Shown here: positions 27,755-37,417 of the stretch, piece by piece
How the letters are laid out: each line of letters begins with the position of its first letter
How positions within the stretch are numbered: the first letter of the stretch is position 1
Assembly: GCA_913061185.1 (NCBI GenBank)
Contig: CAJXTI010000034.1
Location: 1 to 39,890 of the forward strand
Source: an uncultured Oceanobacter sp.
GTDB taxonomy: Bacteria; Pseudomonadota; Gammaproteobacteria; Pseudomonadales; Oceanobacteraceae
DNA: 39,890 nt
Direction: 5' to 3'
Notes under the pieces: generated by a model
What the model was told of the DNA's origin: nothing
What the model saw: the letters and a program-made list of their open reading frames with translations, nothing else
Databases searched by the model: none
Made by a program: the position numbers and the translations under genes

Positions 27755-29080
27755 ATGTGGTTTTCGCGCTCATCTATTGCCCGGTCGGCGGTTACTGATC
27801 CTGCCTTGCATCACAACGAAGCGATCGTGGCAGCCATGAATAACTCCATAGCAGTGATCGAATTCAATATGGATGGTGCCATCATTGATGCCAACAGCAA
27901 TTTCCTGGAAGTTACCGGTTACCAATTGGATGAAATCATCGGTAAGCACCATCGGATTTTTTGTGAGGACAGCTTTGCCAATTCCACTGAGTACCGTCAA
28001 TTCTGGAGTGACCTGGCAGGTGGAGAATTCAAGCGGGGTTCTTTTCGGCGCAAGGATCGTGATGGCAACAAAATCTGGCTGCAAGCCAGCTACAATCCGG
28101 TGCGGGACGCAATGGGTAAGGTCACCAGTGTTATCAAAATCGCGTCGGATATTACCGATAAAATAAATGACTCCAACGACATGGAAAGCCGACTTACCGC
28201 ATTAAATCGCTCGGCTGCGGTCATTGAGTTCAACCCGGATGGTACGATTATAAAGGCTAATGATAATTTCCTGAAAACCATGGGTTATCGGTTGGAGGAT
28301 ATTAAGGGTAAGCATCATCGTATGTTTTGCAGTAATGACTACGCCAACAGTCACGAATATCAGAGCATGTGGCGCGATCTTAATGGCGGAAAATATCTGC
28401 GCGGTCAGTTTTTGCGGCGTAATAGTAACGGGGATAACGTTTGGCTGGAGGCGTCTTACAATCCCGTATTTGATCTTGATAAAAAACTCTACAAGATCAT
28501 TAAGATTGCTACGGATATTACTTCCAATGTGGAACAAAATCGTGAGGAAGCGAACAGCGCTTTACGCGCCTATGACATCGCTGCGGAAACAGAACAAACC
28601 GCTATTTCCGGTACCGAAATCATCCAGAATGCCGCTACAGAAATGCAACGTATTGCTGAAACCGTCAGCAGCTCTGCCGACACCATTTCAAAGCTGGGTC
28701 GTCAGTCTGAACAGATTACCACCATCGTCAACACCATTCGCGGCATCGCCGACCAGACCAACTTGCTGGCATTAAATGCCGCCATTGAAGCGGCACGGGC
28801 TGGAGATCAGGGTCGGGGATTTGCGGTTGTTGCCGATGAAGTCCGTTCGCTGGCAGGGCGCACTGCCCAGTCTACTCAGGAGATTTCCGCCATGATCGAA
28901 AAAATACAAAGTGGTATGGATGATTCCATTCAGCGTATGAGCCTCTGTCAGGAGCAGGCGCAGCGCGGGGTTGATCTGGCTCTGCAAGCCGGGAACGTGA
29001 TTGTGCGCATTCGTGATGGTTCACGTGAAGCGGTCAAGGCGGTCAGCGTGTTTGCGGATGCCTTGCGTGGCAAGGGCTGA
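27755..29080 (+). CDS. Soluble PAS-PAS methyl-accepting chemotaxis protein, BdlA-like
   Basis: The 441-residue protein has two similar PAS domains (about 25-135 and 148-258; both read GKHHRxFC, EYxxxW and a closing ASYNPV) and a C-terminal MCP signalling domain with the conserved hairpin [20 protein letters not shown] near residue 335. No transmembrane segment or periplasmic domain is present, so it senses an internal signal such as redox, oxygen or a bound ligand. Architecture and length resemble BdlA, the biofilm-dispersion protein of P. aeruginosa, but Aer2-like or other soluble receptors are also possible. It has a conventional ATG with AGGA upstream. It stands alone between gene-poor flanks; no chemotaxis genes are adjacent. 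Confidence 0.9.
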   Translation: MWFSRSSIARSAVTDPALHHNEAIVAAMNNSIAVIEFNMDGAIIDANSNFLEVTGYQLDEIIGKHHRIFCEDSFANSTEYRQFWSDLAGGEFKRGSFRRKDRDGNKIWLQASYNPVRDAMGKVTSVIKIASDITDKINDSNDMESRLTALNRSAAVIEFNPDGTIIKANDNFLKTMGYRLEDIKGKHHRMFCSNDYANSHEYQSMWRDLNGGKYLRGQFLRRNSNGDNVWLEASYNPVFDLDKKLYKIIKIATDITSNVEQNREEANSALRAYDIAAETEQTAISGTEIIQNAATEMQRIAETVSSSADTISKLGRQSEQITTIVNTIRGIADQTNLLALNAAIEAARAGDQGRGFAVVADEVRSLAGRTAQSTQEISAMIEKIQSGMDDSIQRMSLCQEQAQRGVDLALQAGNVIVRIRDGSREAVKAVSVFADALRGKG

Positions 29081-29558
29081 TGACTCGTTGTATTTTATCC
29101 TCGTCACTATCTTGATCTAATCGCCGATCACCTGGCTCGGCCTGTTGATGACCGAGCACCGCTTTCAAGCGTACTTTTATGTATTCATTTCCTGGCGGGA
29201 TTTCTGCTCCCCGCTGGTTGCCCCCCTCGATGGACTCTCCGCCAACAACCTCCGATTTCCAGCACAGGCGTGATTCGATAAAGCATATAAGCGTTTTTAC
29301 GAAGCGTGCTGTAGTGGGTGTTTGAGCGGCTCATGTTTATGCCAAATAAAGAATAAACAAGCAATCGTAATAGCTATTATTGATAGGAATATAAATTTTA
29401 ACCTGAGTGAAATGTAAATAACACGAATCTTTCATCTTGCACCTTCACAGTGCACCTCCCGGTCAATTTCTGGAAACTTGTGTGGTGCTTTGTCACGCAA
29501 CGTCAAAATATTCGTCTGTTGACGACCGGTGGGCAACGGGCGCAGCAGGGCTTTTATT
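29081..29558. other. Gene-free region before the diheme protein gene
   Basis: About 480 bases without a supported gene, AT-rich between 29330 and 29440. No clear promoter or terminator stands out; GCTCGG and CCGAGC around 29135-29155 could form a weak hairpin without a T-tract. Confidence 0.45.
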
Positions 29559-31358
29559 GTGGTAAACAAGGTGTTGGGTACATGGCAGCAACAACTGCAG
29601 CGTCTGCTATGGGGTGCGCTGGCGGCTGGGTCTTGGTCGGCCCATGCCGAGACCATGTATAACCACGAAGCCGTTATCCCGCCGCAGTGCTATACCCAAA
29701 CGGCTGGCAAATATAATCCCTGCTACATCTGTCACCAGAGCCATCCGCAAGGAACGCGCATCAACTATATGGATGATGCCGATATTCAGGGTGATTACAG
29801 CTTTTCTGTCATTGGTGCAACCAACCACTGGGAAAACCTGTTCCAGCCCCGGCTGGCAGAAATAGCCAGCGTTACGGATGACAGTATTCTTGAATATGTG
29901 CGTCAGGACAATTACAGCGCATTGATGAACACCGCCGTTGCGGGTTATACGCCGGATCTTACGGGTCTTGCTGATCCCGGTGTCGCCTTCGATGATCAGG
30001 GCTTTGCCCGCGATGGTTCAGGTTGGGTGGCGTTCAACTATAAACCCTTGCCCAGTACCTTCTGGCCGACCAACGGCAATTTTGATGATGTGATTATTCG
30101 TCTGCCACTGGCGTTCCGGCAGGACACCGGGGGAAATGAAAATCGTGCACTTTATCTGCTGAATTTGTCCTTGGTGGAAATGGCGATCAAGGATCTTGAT
30201 AGCATCTCCATTCCGGTAACGAATGAATCCCTGATTGGCCTTGATCTTGATGGTGACAACTTATTGGGCACTGCAGTGCGGATGCTCCGACGTGATCAGT
30301 ATCTGGGAGCTGCTGCCGATAAGATCGTCGAACGTCAGCAGTACCCTGTTGGTACCGAGTTTATCCATACCGTTCGTTATCTCGATGTCAGCGGCGACGG
30401 TTCGATAGCGCCATCACGTCGCTTGAAAGAACTGCGCTATAGCCGCAAATATCGCACGCTTTCGGAAGTGGCCTTGCGTTATGTCTTCAACCAGGAGCAG
30501 CGCGAAAAGGCGGAAGAAAAACTGCCGCATTATTCCTGGGCAAAACCTGCTCCCCAGGCGGGTATGAATAACAAGCTGGGGTGGCAGATTCAGGGCTGGA
30601 TCGAAGACGAGTCGGGTGATCTCAGACTGCAGAACTACGAAGAAAACTTTTTCTGTATGGGCTGCCATACCACGATTGGCACCCATATCGACAGCACGCT
30701 GGCCTTTCCACGCAAAGTCACCGGTGCCGCAGGTTGGGGTTATATCAACCTCAAGGGCATGGAAGACGCCCCCAACTATGGTGAGAAAATCGGTGAAATT
30801 GCGACCTACCTGGAACGTGTGGGCGGGGGCGACGAGTTTCGCCAGAACGGTGAGATGACCCAACGCTGGTTTAACGGCGATGGCTCCGTTAACTCAAGGG
30901 CGGTTGGCCAGGCCGACGTCTATACGCTGTTAATCCCTTCTACCGAACGTGCGCTGGCCCTCAACAAGGCTTATCAGCGCACCGTATCAGAACAATCCTT
31001 TTATCTGGGCAGAGACGCTGTGTTGGGAGAGCCGGTCAACGTCTTTGCGACGGTTGATCAGGATCGTGTACCCGTGCTGCCAGCCAATCGCCAGTACCAC
31101 TACGACCTGAGGTTGCAATGGCCTGACCTCAGTCCGGTTATTTCAGACCCGGACTCCGCCGTCGTAGAGGAACCCGTGATTACGCCACCAGGTACCTGGC
31201 AACCCACACCCGACAGTGAAGAAAACGAAAACGCAGCAAATGTCAGCGAGACCTCCGGGGATCGCAAGGGCGGGGCGTTTTCTTTTGCTGTCTTGCTGGT
31301 GTTTCTGGCTCTGGCTGCAACGCTCAAGCGTCGTGTCAGCCAAGTTGCCCGCAGTTGA
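29559..31358 (+). CDS. Secreted protein with two CXXCH heme sites and GlyGly-CTERM
   Basis: From GTG 29559 the product has 599 residues: a signal peptide (hydrophobic LLWGALAAGSWSAHA, cleavage near residue 30), heme-c motif CYICH at 55-59, a second one, CMGCH, at 366-370, and a C-terminal tail with KGG, a hydrophobic helix (AFSFAVLLVFLALAATL) and KRR. This tail is the GlyGly-CTERM form recognised by rhombosortase, whose targets are usually moved out by type II secretion. I cannot name the family of the central ~300 residues. An electron-transfer or redox-enzyme role at the cell surface is inferred. The start is uncertain: GTG 29559 has AGGG eight bases upstream, while GTG 29529 would add ten residues without a ribosome site. 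The large lipoprotein gene follows 55 bases later, probably in one operon. Confidence 0.75.
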   Translation: MVNKVLGTWQQQLQRLLWGALAAGSWSAHAETMYNHEAVIPPQCYTQTAGKYNPCYICHQSHPQGTRINYMDDADIQGDYSFSVIGATNHWENLFQPRLAEIASVTDDSILEYVRQDNYSALMNTAVAGYTPDLTGLADPGVAFDDQGFARDGSGWVAFNYKPLPSTFWPTNGNFDDVIIRLPLAFRQDTGGNENRALYLLNLSLVEMAIKDLDSISIPVTNESLIGLDLDGDNLLGTAVRMLRRDQYLGAAADKIVERQQYPVGTEFIHTVRYLDVSGDGSIAPSRRLKELRYSRKYRTLSEVALRYVFNQEQREKAEEKLPHYSWAKPAPQAGMNNKLGWQIQGWIEDESGDLRLQNYEENFFCMGCHTTIGTHIDSTLAFPRKVTGAAGWGYINLKGMEDAPNYGEKIGEIATYLERVGGGDEFRQNGEMTQRWFNGDGSVNSRAVGQADVYTLLIPSTERALALNKAYQRTVSEQSFYLGRDAVLGEPVNVFATVDQDRVPVLPANRQYHYDLRLQWPDLSPVISDPDSAVVEEPVITPPGTWQPTPDSEENENAANVSETSGDRKGGAFSFAVLLVFLALAATLKRRVSQVARS

Positions 31359-31413
31359 GCCGCGGGTCAGGACTTTCGAATCCCAAACACTCTAAAGGAA
31401 CGAGGAAACCCCG

Positions 31414-34400
31414 ATGACTAAAGCAACCGAAAACGGTTTGCTGTTGTCTGAGGCACCGACACTACCGAAGCGGCTGTTGCCGCTTTCTGTGTTGGTCGCC
31501 TCTTTGGCACTGGCAAGTTGTGGTTCTGATGACAACAATGACAATAACGCAGCCATTGAGAATACAGCGCCTGAGCTGACCCTGACCGCTGGCAGTACGC
31601 TGACAGAAGACAGTGTCTCTGCCGGTGCCGTGATTGCGACCATGGCCGCAAGCGACGCAGAAGGTGATGAACTCACTTTCACGCTCAGCAACAATACCTA
31701 CTTCACGGTTTCCGGTGATTCAGTACTGTTGACCTCTCAGGGGGTTAACGCCGTCAATGACGACAGCCTGGATCTCACCGCGTTATCAGTGACCGTGACC
31801 GTGTCGGATGGCACGCTTTCCACCGCTGACACGGTGACTGTGGCGGTGACCCGTATCGATGATACTGCGGCAGAAAATACCGCGCCTGAATTGACCGCCG
31901 CTGCGAATGGTGTCACTGAAGACAGTGTTAGCGCAACTACTGTCGTGGTGACCTTCAGTGCAACGGATGCCGAAGGTGACGAGCTGTTCTACCGCCTGGA
32001 TGGCGATAACGAAGGTTATTTTGCGATCGCTGGCTCAACTGTTGTGCTGACCGATGCCGGTGTTGCTGCTATCAACGACGACAGCCTGAACCTGACCGAA
32101 CTGACGGTGACCCTGGTGGTCAGCGACAATCAACTGTCTGATCAGCAGGCCCTGACCGTCAGTGTGACCCGTATCGACGACAGTGAACCCGCCCGCGAAA
32201 TCAAGCTGTTTGAAGACGACTTCGAGTCTGATTCCATGGCCAAGTGGACTCAGGTGAACGGCATTGCAGGCAGCAATGAATGGCACACCGAAAGCTATGC
32301 CGGTGATCTGTTCGCCGTCGCTAACTGCTACGCCAGTGCCGGTGCCTGTGACGCCTGGATGATTACTCCGGCATTGGATGTCACCAATTTCGAAGATCTG
32401 CAACTGACCTTTAACAGTGCTTGGAACTACGGTACCGGTACTGATCAGCTGTCGTTGGTGGTGTCTGGCGACTACGCTGGAGATGTGGGGGCGGCGACCT
32501 GGACTGATATATCGGATCGCGCTACCTGGTCTCCTGGCAGCTTTGAATTTGCCGATTCCGGTACGGTTGACCTGTCGGACTTTGTCGGCCAGCCAATTTA
32601 CATCGCTTTTCACTATGCTTACCCGGTTGCCAATGCCACCAAGTGGGAAGTGGATGATGTTCTGATCAAGGGTAACGGTACCGGTGATTTCCCGCTGGCG
32701 GCAGAAATTACCGTTGCCGGTGACAGCTTCTACACCGAACGTGACTACAAGTTCACCGGTGCTGCAGTCAATGGTGCGGGTGCTCCCTACAGCTACTCCT
32801 GGGATTTCGGTGATGGCTCCACCGCGACCGCTGCGGTGGCCAGCCACGCCTTTACTGATGCCGGTCGTTATGAGGTTACCCTGACGGTCACTGATAGCGA
32901 CAGCAATAGCGAAACCGCCAGCCTGTTTGTCGATGTGGCCCCCGGTTCTGTCTATGCGATGCCTGCCAAAGCCGGTGACTTCCGTATTGCCACCTTTAAT
33001 GCTGGCTTCGACCTGCAAGCAGCGGTTGGTGAGCAGAACACGGCTTTTGCTGGCGGTGAATACCGCAAGGCACAAAAAATCGCTGAAATCATCCAGCGCG
33101 CCAACCCGGATATCCTGTTGCTGAATGAGATTGACGGTAACGACGACGGTGCCACGGTGACCACCTTCAACTCAGACTACCTGGCAGTGGCTCAGGCGGA
33201 TGACATCGATGCGGTCACTTATCCATACGTGTATTACGGTGATAACGGCAACACCAACTACTGCAACACCGGTGCGCCGATTGAAGAAGCTGTGGCGGTC
33301 GATTTCAACAAGGACGGTGACAGCCTGGATCCAGAAGATCGCTACGGTTTTGGTAACTACAATGGCCAGTACTGCATGGCGATTTTCTCCAAATACCCGA
33401 TTGATGAAGCCAATATTCGCACCTTCCAGGAATTCAAATGGGCTGATATGCCGGACCACCTGGTGCCACCAGCCGTGGATAGCGAAGGGAATGTGACCGA
33501 TGGCAACTGGTACACCGATGAAGAAATGACGGTGTTCCGTCTGTCTTCCAAGACTCACATTGACCTGCCAGTCAACGTTAACGGTACCTTTGTTCACGTT
33601 TTGGCGTCACACCCGACACCTCCGACCTTTGATGGCAACGAAGACCGTAACGGCATCCGTAATTTCGACGAAATTCGCTTGTGGGCGGACTACATCGACC
33701 CAACCAGTCACTACCTCTACGCCGACCAGACCGGTTCAGCAACCGAGGTAACACTGGAAGAAAACACCCGCTTTGTCATTCTGGGTGACGAAAATGCTTC
33801 AGGCAAAGAAGGCGATGCCTATACCAAAGACGGTGTCCGGGCGATTGAACAGCTGACCCTGTCGCCGCTGGTGAACCCGAACCTGCATGAAGACAGCACC
33901 ACCTTCCAGGTACCTACCTCGGTTGCCGGTACTGATAACACGCCATCCAGCATCTATTCTTCGACCCATACTGCTGGTTGGGCGATGCGTGCGGACTACG
34001 TATTGCCATCGGCCTACGGCCTGAACGTTGCCCAGAGTGGGGTGTTTTGGCCACGTGAAACCGATGATCTTTACTACCTGGTCACCGCTGTGGACGCAGC
34101 CGATATTGAAAGCTCCGATCACCGTATGGTGTGGGTGGATCTGGAGATTTTTGCAGGGACTACCGCTGTACCAACAACGAATGCCGGTACCGAAGACGAA
34201 GTGGTGTTGAGTGACGACTTCAAAACCTCGCTGGACAGCTACGATGTGGTTGATCAGGGTGAAGCCACTATCAGCTGGGCAGTTGACAGCAGCTATGGTG
34301 CCAAGATCAGCTGCTACAAAGGCACCGAAGCCTGTGATGACTGGCTGATTGTGCCAGCAACGCTGGATGCCGGTGCAGAATATGTGCTGAACTTCGAGTC

Positions 34401-36708
34401 TGCTTACAACTACGGTACCGACCCGCTGAGCCAGATTCAGCTGCTGGTTGCTACCGACTATACCGGTGACGTAACGTCTGCAAACTGGGACGATCTGACT
34501 GCCCAGGCCACCTGGTCAGCAGGCGGCTGGGCGTTTGCTGCGTCTGGTGATATTGATCTGTCCGCCTATGCGGGTCAGACGCTGTCTGTTGCATTCCGTT
34601 ACACCGGTGCGTTTGGCGGCGATGCCGCGACCTGGGAGATTACCAACTTCGCCATTACCAAACTGGGTTCCGGCAGCGGTGAAGCCACAGATACCAAAGG
34701 CGGCACCGAACTGGCCGATACGGCCCCGGCTTACACCGCACTGAATACGGTTAACCAGCGTACCGAAGGTACTCTGGCCTTTGATGAAGTGGTGGTACCG
34801 GTTGAAGGTTCAGCCGCATCGTTTGAAGTCATAGGCTCAACCGGTCTGAGCATCGACGGGGTTGCCGTTGCAAACTCCGGCTATAAAACACTGGTGAAAT
34901 CTGGTCAGCTGGTGGACGGTAACGTCTACGCTCAGGTAAAAGACAGCGCCGGTTCCAACCTGTTTGTGTCCAACTACAACGAGTTTATGTCGATCCTGCC
35001 GATTGGCGATCGCATCTTTGCCGTCAGCCAGTTTGAAAATATTCCAGGTGGCATGAATCTGCTGGAACTGCAGCAAGACAGCACGACGGGTGATCTGACG
35101 CCTGTCTCCACTCAGACATTGGATTTTTCCGGTGTGCATGGCGGCTACAACCATTGTGCGGCGGTTGTTACCCCGTGGAACACCCACCTGGCAGCCGAAG
35201 AGTACGAACCCAATGCCCGTGCCCGTTCAGCGGCTACCGGTTCTATCGACAGCTACTATGATCCTATTGCGGATTACCACGCAGATCTGAGCTTGCTGCA
35301 GGTTAACCCATACTGGTACGGCTATCCGGTTGAAGTGACCGTAAACGTTGACGGTTCCAGCGTCACTACCGACGTTATCAAACACTACTCGGTTGCCCGC
35401 ATGTCGATCGAAGTGCCTTACGTGATGCCAGACCGCAGGACTATGTACCTGACCGATGACCAGTCCACCGGTGGCGGTTTGTTTATGTACATTGCAGACG
35501 AGGCCGAGAACCTGACGGCCGGTACCCTGTATGCCATGAAGTGGAACCAGACCGATGCCGGTGCCGCCGACAATGCCTATATGGGCGCTGCTGATATTGA
35601 ATGGATCAGCCTGGGCCACGCCACCGATGCCGACGTATCTGAGCTGGTCAATGGCGACAGCCCGCTGGCATTTGCCGACATCTTTGATGCGGTTGAACCA
35701 ACCGGTGGTGCCTGTGCACTGGGTTACAAGAGCATCAATTACCTGGGTAGCCAGGAATGTCTGAAGCTCAAGTCTGGCATGGAGCTGGCCGCTTCGCGTC
35801 TGGAAACCCGTCGTTATGCCGCTTATCTGGGTGCCACGGTGGAAATGGCCAAGGAAGAGGGTTTCACCTACAACCCCCATAACCACAAAGCCTACCTGGC
35901 AACCACCAATATCGTCAAAGGCATGCTGAACGGTTCCAACGAGACCGGTGGCCCTAACCATATACAGCTGACTGCCAACCAGTGTGGCGGTATTTACGAG
36001 TTGTCGCTGGGCAGCAACGCAGACATCGGTTCTGAGTTTGTGATCGGTGCTGTCAAGGGTGAAGTAGCGGGCATTGCCGAGGGTTCCGCCTGTTCAACCG
36101 ACGGTTTGTCTGGCCCGGATAACGTCGCCTATGTCGGCTATAACACCTTGATCATTACCGAAGATACCGGCTTGCACGCCAACAACTTCGTCTGGTCTTA
36201 TAATCTGGACAGCAAGCAACTGACTCGTATCTTCTCTGCTCCTAATGGCGCAGAAAACACCGGGCCTTATCTGTTTAACCAGATCAACGGTTTTGCCTAC
36301 ATCACCAACGTTGTGCAGCACCCTGGTGATATTTCGGTAGATCCTTCTGCTGGCTATGAAGCGGAAATCGGTTACTTCGGTCCGATTCCGGTGGTCGCTG
36401 CTGGCTCTTCCGCCATGAGTGTGACAGAAGCCCGTGCACTGGCTGCAGATACGGATGGTGTTGAAGTGATTGGCGTTATCACCAGTACTGTAGTGAACGG
36501 TGACTATGCAATAGAGGTTGCTGATGTCGACGATGCCAGCCAAGTGATTGCTGTCAAACTGGGCGGTGATGACCGGACTCTTTGGGGCCCGGTTTCCAAC
36601 CCTTCCGCAGCTGGTACCACTGTGATCGTTAACGGTGATTTTGACTTCGAAGGCTACAGCTCTTACGACAAGAGCATCGAAGGCACGACTCAAATCACGG
36701 CGAACTAA
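31414..36708 (+). CDS. Giant lipoprotein: nuclease/phosphatase plus PhoX-type domains
   Basis: The 1764-residue product starts with a lipoprotein signal (lipobox LASC, Cys36; Gly at +2, so probably outer membrane). In order: two cadherin-like repeats (about 48-257), a choice-of-anchor-J-like domain (264-420), a PKD domain (425-510, SYSWDFGDGST), an endonuclease/exonuclease/phosphatase domain (520-905; TFNAG, LNEID, GDENASG and SSDHRMVWVDL carry the expected catalytic residues), a second anchor-J domain (929-1080), a PhoX/DUF839-like region (1110-1660; NHCAAVVTPWNTHLAAEEY and EDTGLHANNF), and an OB-like domain (1680-1764). EEP enzymes cut phosphodiesters and PhoX enzymes remove phosphate from monoesters, so this could release phosphate from nucleic acids or lipids at the surface (inference). 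AGGAACGAGGAA lies upstream of the ATG. Confidence 0.87.
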   Translation: MTKATENGLLLSEAPTLPKRLLPLSVLVASLALASCGSDDNNDNNAAIENTAPELTLTAGSTLTEDSVSAGAVIATMAASDAEGDELTFTLSNNTYFTVSGDSVLLTSQGVNAVNDDSLDLTALSVTVTVSDGTLSTADTVTVAVTRIDDTAAENTAPELTAAANGVTEDSVSATTVVVTFSATDAEGDELFYRLDGDNEGYFAIAGSTVVLTDAGVAAINDDSLNLTELTVTLVVSDNQLSDQQALTVSVTRIDDSEPAREIKLFEDDFESDSMAKWTQVNGIAGSNEWHTESYAGDLFAVANCYASAGACDAWMITPALDVTNFEDLQLTFNSAWNYGTGTDQLSLVVSGDYAGDVGAATWTDISDRATWSPGSFEFADSGTVDLSDFVGQPIYIAFHYAYPVANATKWEVDDVLIKGNGTGDFPLAAEITVAGDSFYTERDYKFTGAAVNGAGAPYSYSWDFGDGSTATAAVASHAFTDAGRYEVTLTVTDSDSNSETASLFVDVAPGSVYAMPAKAGDFRIATFNAGFDLQAAVGEQNTAFAGGEYRKAQKIAEIIQRANPDILLLNEIDGNDDGATVTTFNSDYLAVAQADDIDAVTYPYVYYGDNGNTNYCNTGAPIEEAVAVDFNKDGDSLDPEDRYGFGNYNGQYCMAIFSKYPIDEANIRTFQEFKWADMPDHLVPPAVDSEGNVTDGNWYTDEEMTVFRLSSKTHIDLPVNVNGTFVHVLASHPTPPTFDGNEDRNGIRNFDEIRLWADYIDPTSHYLYADQTGSATEVTLEENTRFVILGDENASGKEGDAYTKDGVRAIEQLTLSPLVNPNLHEDSTTFQVPTSVAGTDNTPSSIYSSTHTAGWAMRADYVLPSAYGLNVAQSGVFWPRETDDLYYLVTAVDAADIESSDHRMVWVDLEIFAGTTAVPTTNAGTEDEVVLSDDFKTSLDSYDVVDQGEATISWAVDSSYGAKISCYKGTEACDDWLIVPATLDAGAEYVLNFESAYNYGTDPLSQIQLLVATDYTGDVTSANWDDLTAQATWSAGGWAFAASGDIDLSAYAGQTLSVAFRYTGAFGGDAATWEITNFAITKLGSGSGEATDTKGGTELADTAPAYTALNTVNQRTEGTLAFDEVVVPVEGSAASFEVIGSTGLSIDGVAVANSGYKTLVKSGQLVDGNVYAQVKDSAGSNLFVSNYNEFMSILPIGDRIFAVSQFENIPGGMNLLELQQDSTTGDLTPVSTQTLDFSGVHGGYNHCAAVVTPWNTHLAAEEYEPNARARSAATGSIDSYYDPIADYHADLSLLQVNPYWYGYPVEVTVNVDGSSVTTDVIKHYSVARMSIEVPYVMPDRRTMYLTDDQSTGGGLFMYIADEAENLTAGTLYAMKWNQTDAGAADNAYMGAADIEWISLGHATDADVSELVNGDSPLAFADIFDAVEPTGGACALGYKSINYLGSQECLKLKSGMELAASRLETRRYAAYLGATVEMAKEEGFTYNPHNHKAYLATTNIVKGMLNGSNETGGPNHIQLTANQCGGIYELSLGSNADIGSEFVIGAVKGEVAGIAEGSACSTDGLSGPDNVAYVGYNTLIITEDTGLHANNFVWSYNLDSKQLTRIFSAPNGAENTGPYLFNQINGFAYITNVVQHPGDISVDPSAGYEAEIGYFGPIPVVAAGSSAMSVTEARALAADTDGVEVIGVITSTVVNGDYAIEVADVDDASQVIAVKLGGDDRTLWGPVSNPSAAGTTVIVNGDFDFEGYSSYDKSIEGTTQITAN

Positions 36709-36732
36709 GCACGAACTGATTTGATCTTTATA

Positions 36733-36761
36733 AGCCGCTGCCTTCGGGTAGCGGCTTTTTT
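36733..36761 (+). terminator. Intrinsic terminator after the lipoprotein gene
   Basis: AGCCGCTGCC and GGTAGCGGCT pair over 10 positions (one G-T) around a very stable TTCG tetraloop, followed by five T. It closes the cytochrome-lipoprotein unit and insulates the flagellar operon. Confidence 0.93.
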
Positions 36762-36940
36762 GTTCCTGTCCGGCTTTTGCTGCTGCCTCTGTGTCACCCT
36801 GACCGATGCCTCCGGTATGTCTTTGCTCCGTTGCCGCCTTTCGCCTCGGCTTGCCTCCGAAGCGGCAAAGCCTCTGTCTGTTACCGTCTTGTTTTGCTGG
36901 AATTAATATTAACTTATTGAAAAATAAAGGTTTTTATTTT

Positions 36941-36955
36941 TGGCACGTCGGTTGC
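36941..36955 (+). promoter_or_regulatory. Sigma-54 promoter of flgBCDE
   Basis: TGGCACG (-24) and TTGC (-12) with exactly 10 bases between the GG and GC pairs match the RpoN consensus at every key base. Transcription should start near 36967, about 30 bases before flgB. Class II/III flagellar promoters of Pseudomonas and Vibrio are RpoN-dependent and activated by FleQ/FlrA or FleR/FlrC; the activator site was not identified. Confidence 0.9.
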
Positions 36956-36995
36956 TTTATTACACCCAGAGCAACTATTTTGGGCAGAAGCGGCA

Positions 36996-37415
36996 ATGGC
37001 AGCAATCAGTTTCAACAACGCACTGGGTCTTCACGACGAAGCGATGCAGCTGCGCGCCAAGCGGGCAGAAGTCTTGGCCAATAACCTCGCCAATGCCGAT
37101 ACGCCGGGATTCAAGTCCCGCGATTTTAATTTTCAGTCGGCGCTGGAACAAGCGGTAGCCAGTAACAAGGTGGATACCCGCCATTCAACCGGGCTGGCTT
37201 TGGAACAGACGTCGACCGGTCATATTGCCGGGCACGGACGAATGGATGAATCACTGTTGTATCGTAATCCGAGCCAGCCATCGATTGACGGCAATACCGT
37301 CGATTCGCAAATCGAACAGGCGTTATATGCTCGCAACAGTCTTGATTACGACGCCAGCTTCGAGTTTCTCAACAGCAAATTCAAGGGCCTGAAAGGGGCC
37401 ATTCGGGGAGATTGA
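36996..37415 (+). CDS. flgB: Flagellar basal-body rod protein FlgB
   Basis: The 139-residue proximal rod protein has the conserved N-terminal rod motif (EVLANNLANADTPGFKSRDF) and the C-terminal helix (FEFLNSKFKGLKGAIRGD). It is exported by the flagellar type III system and polymerises into the periplasmic rod. It is the first gene of the operon, close behind the sigma-54 promoter; flgC begins two bases after its stop. The ribosome binding site is modest (AGAAGCGG). Confidence 0.97.
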   Translation: MAAISFNNALGLHDEAMQLRAKRAEVLANNLANADTPGFKSRDFNFQSALEQAVASNKVDTRHSTGLALEQTSTGHIAGHGRMDESLLYRNPSQPSIDGNTVDSQIEQALYARNSLDYDASFEFLNSKFKGLKGAIRGD

Positions 37416-37417
37416 TC

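Noticed and set aside
32035..33075. Long antisense open frame of 346 codons
   Set aside because: It lies wholly inside the giant lipoprotein gene on the opposite strand, lacks any domain resemblance, and is explained by codon usage of the real gene. The same holds for the antisense frame at 37897-38850.
36831..36868. Inverted repeat TTGCCGC / GCGGCAA as a second terminator
   Set aside because: The loop is long (24 bases) and no T-tract follows.
36721..36906. Small cysteine-rich open frame after the lipoprotein gene
   Set aside because: It runs through the intrinsic terminator and has no ribosome binding site.
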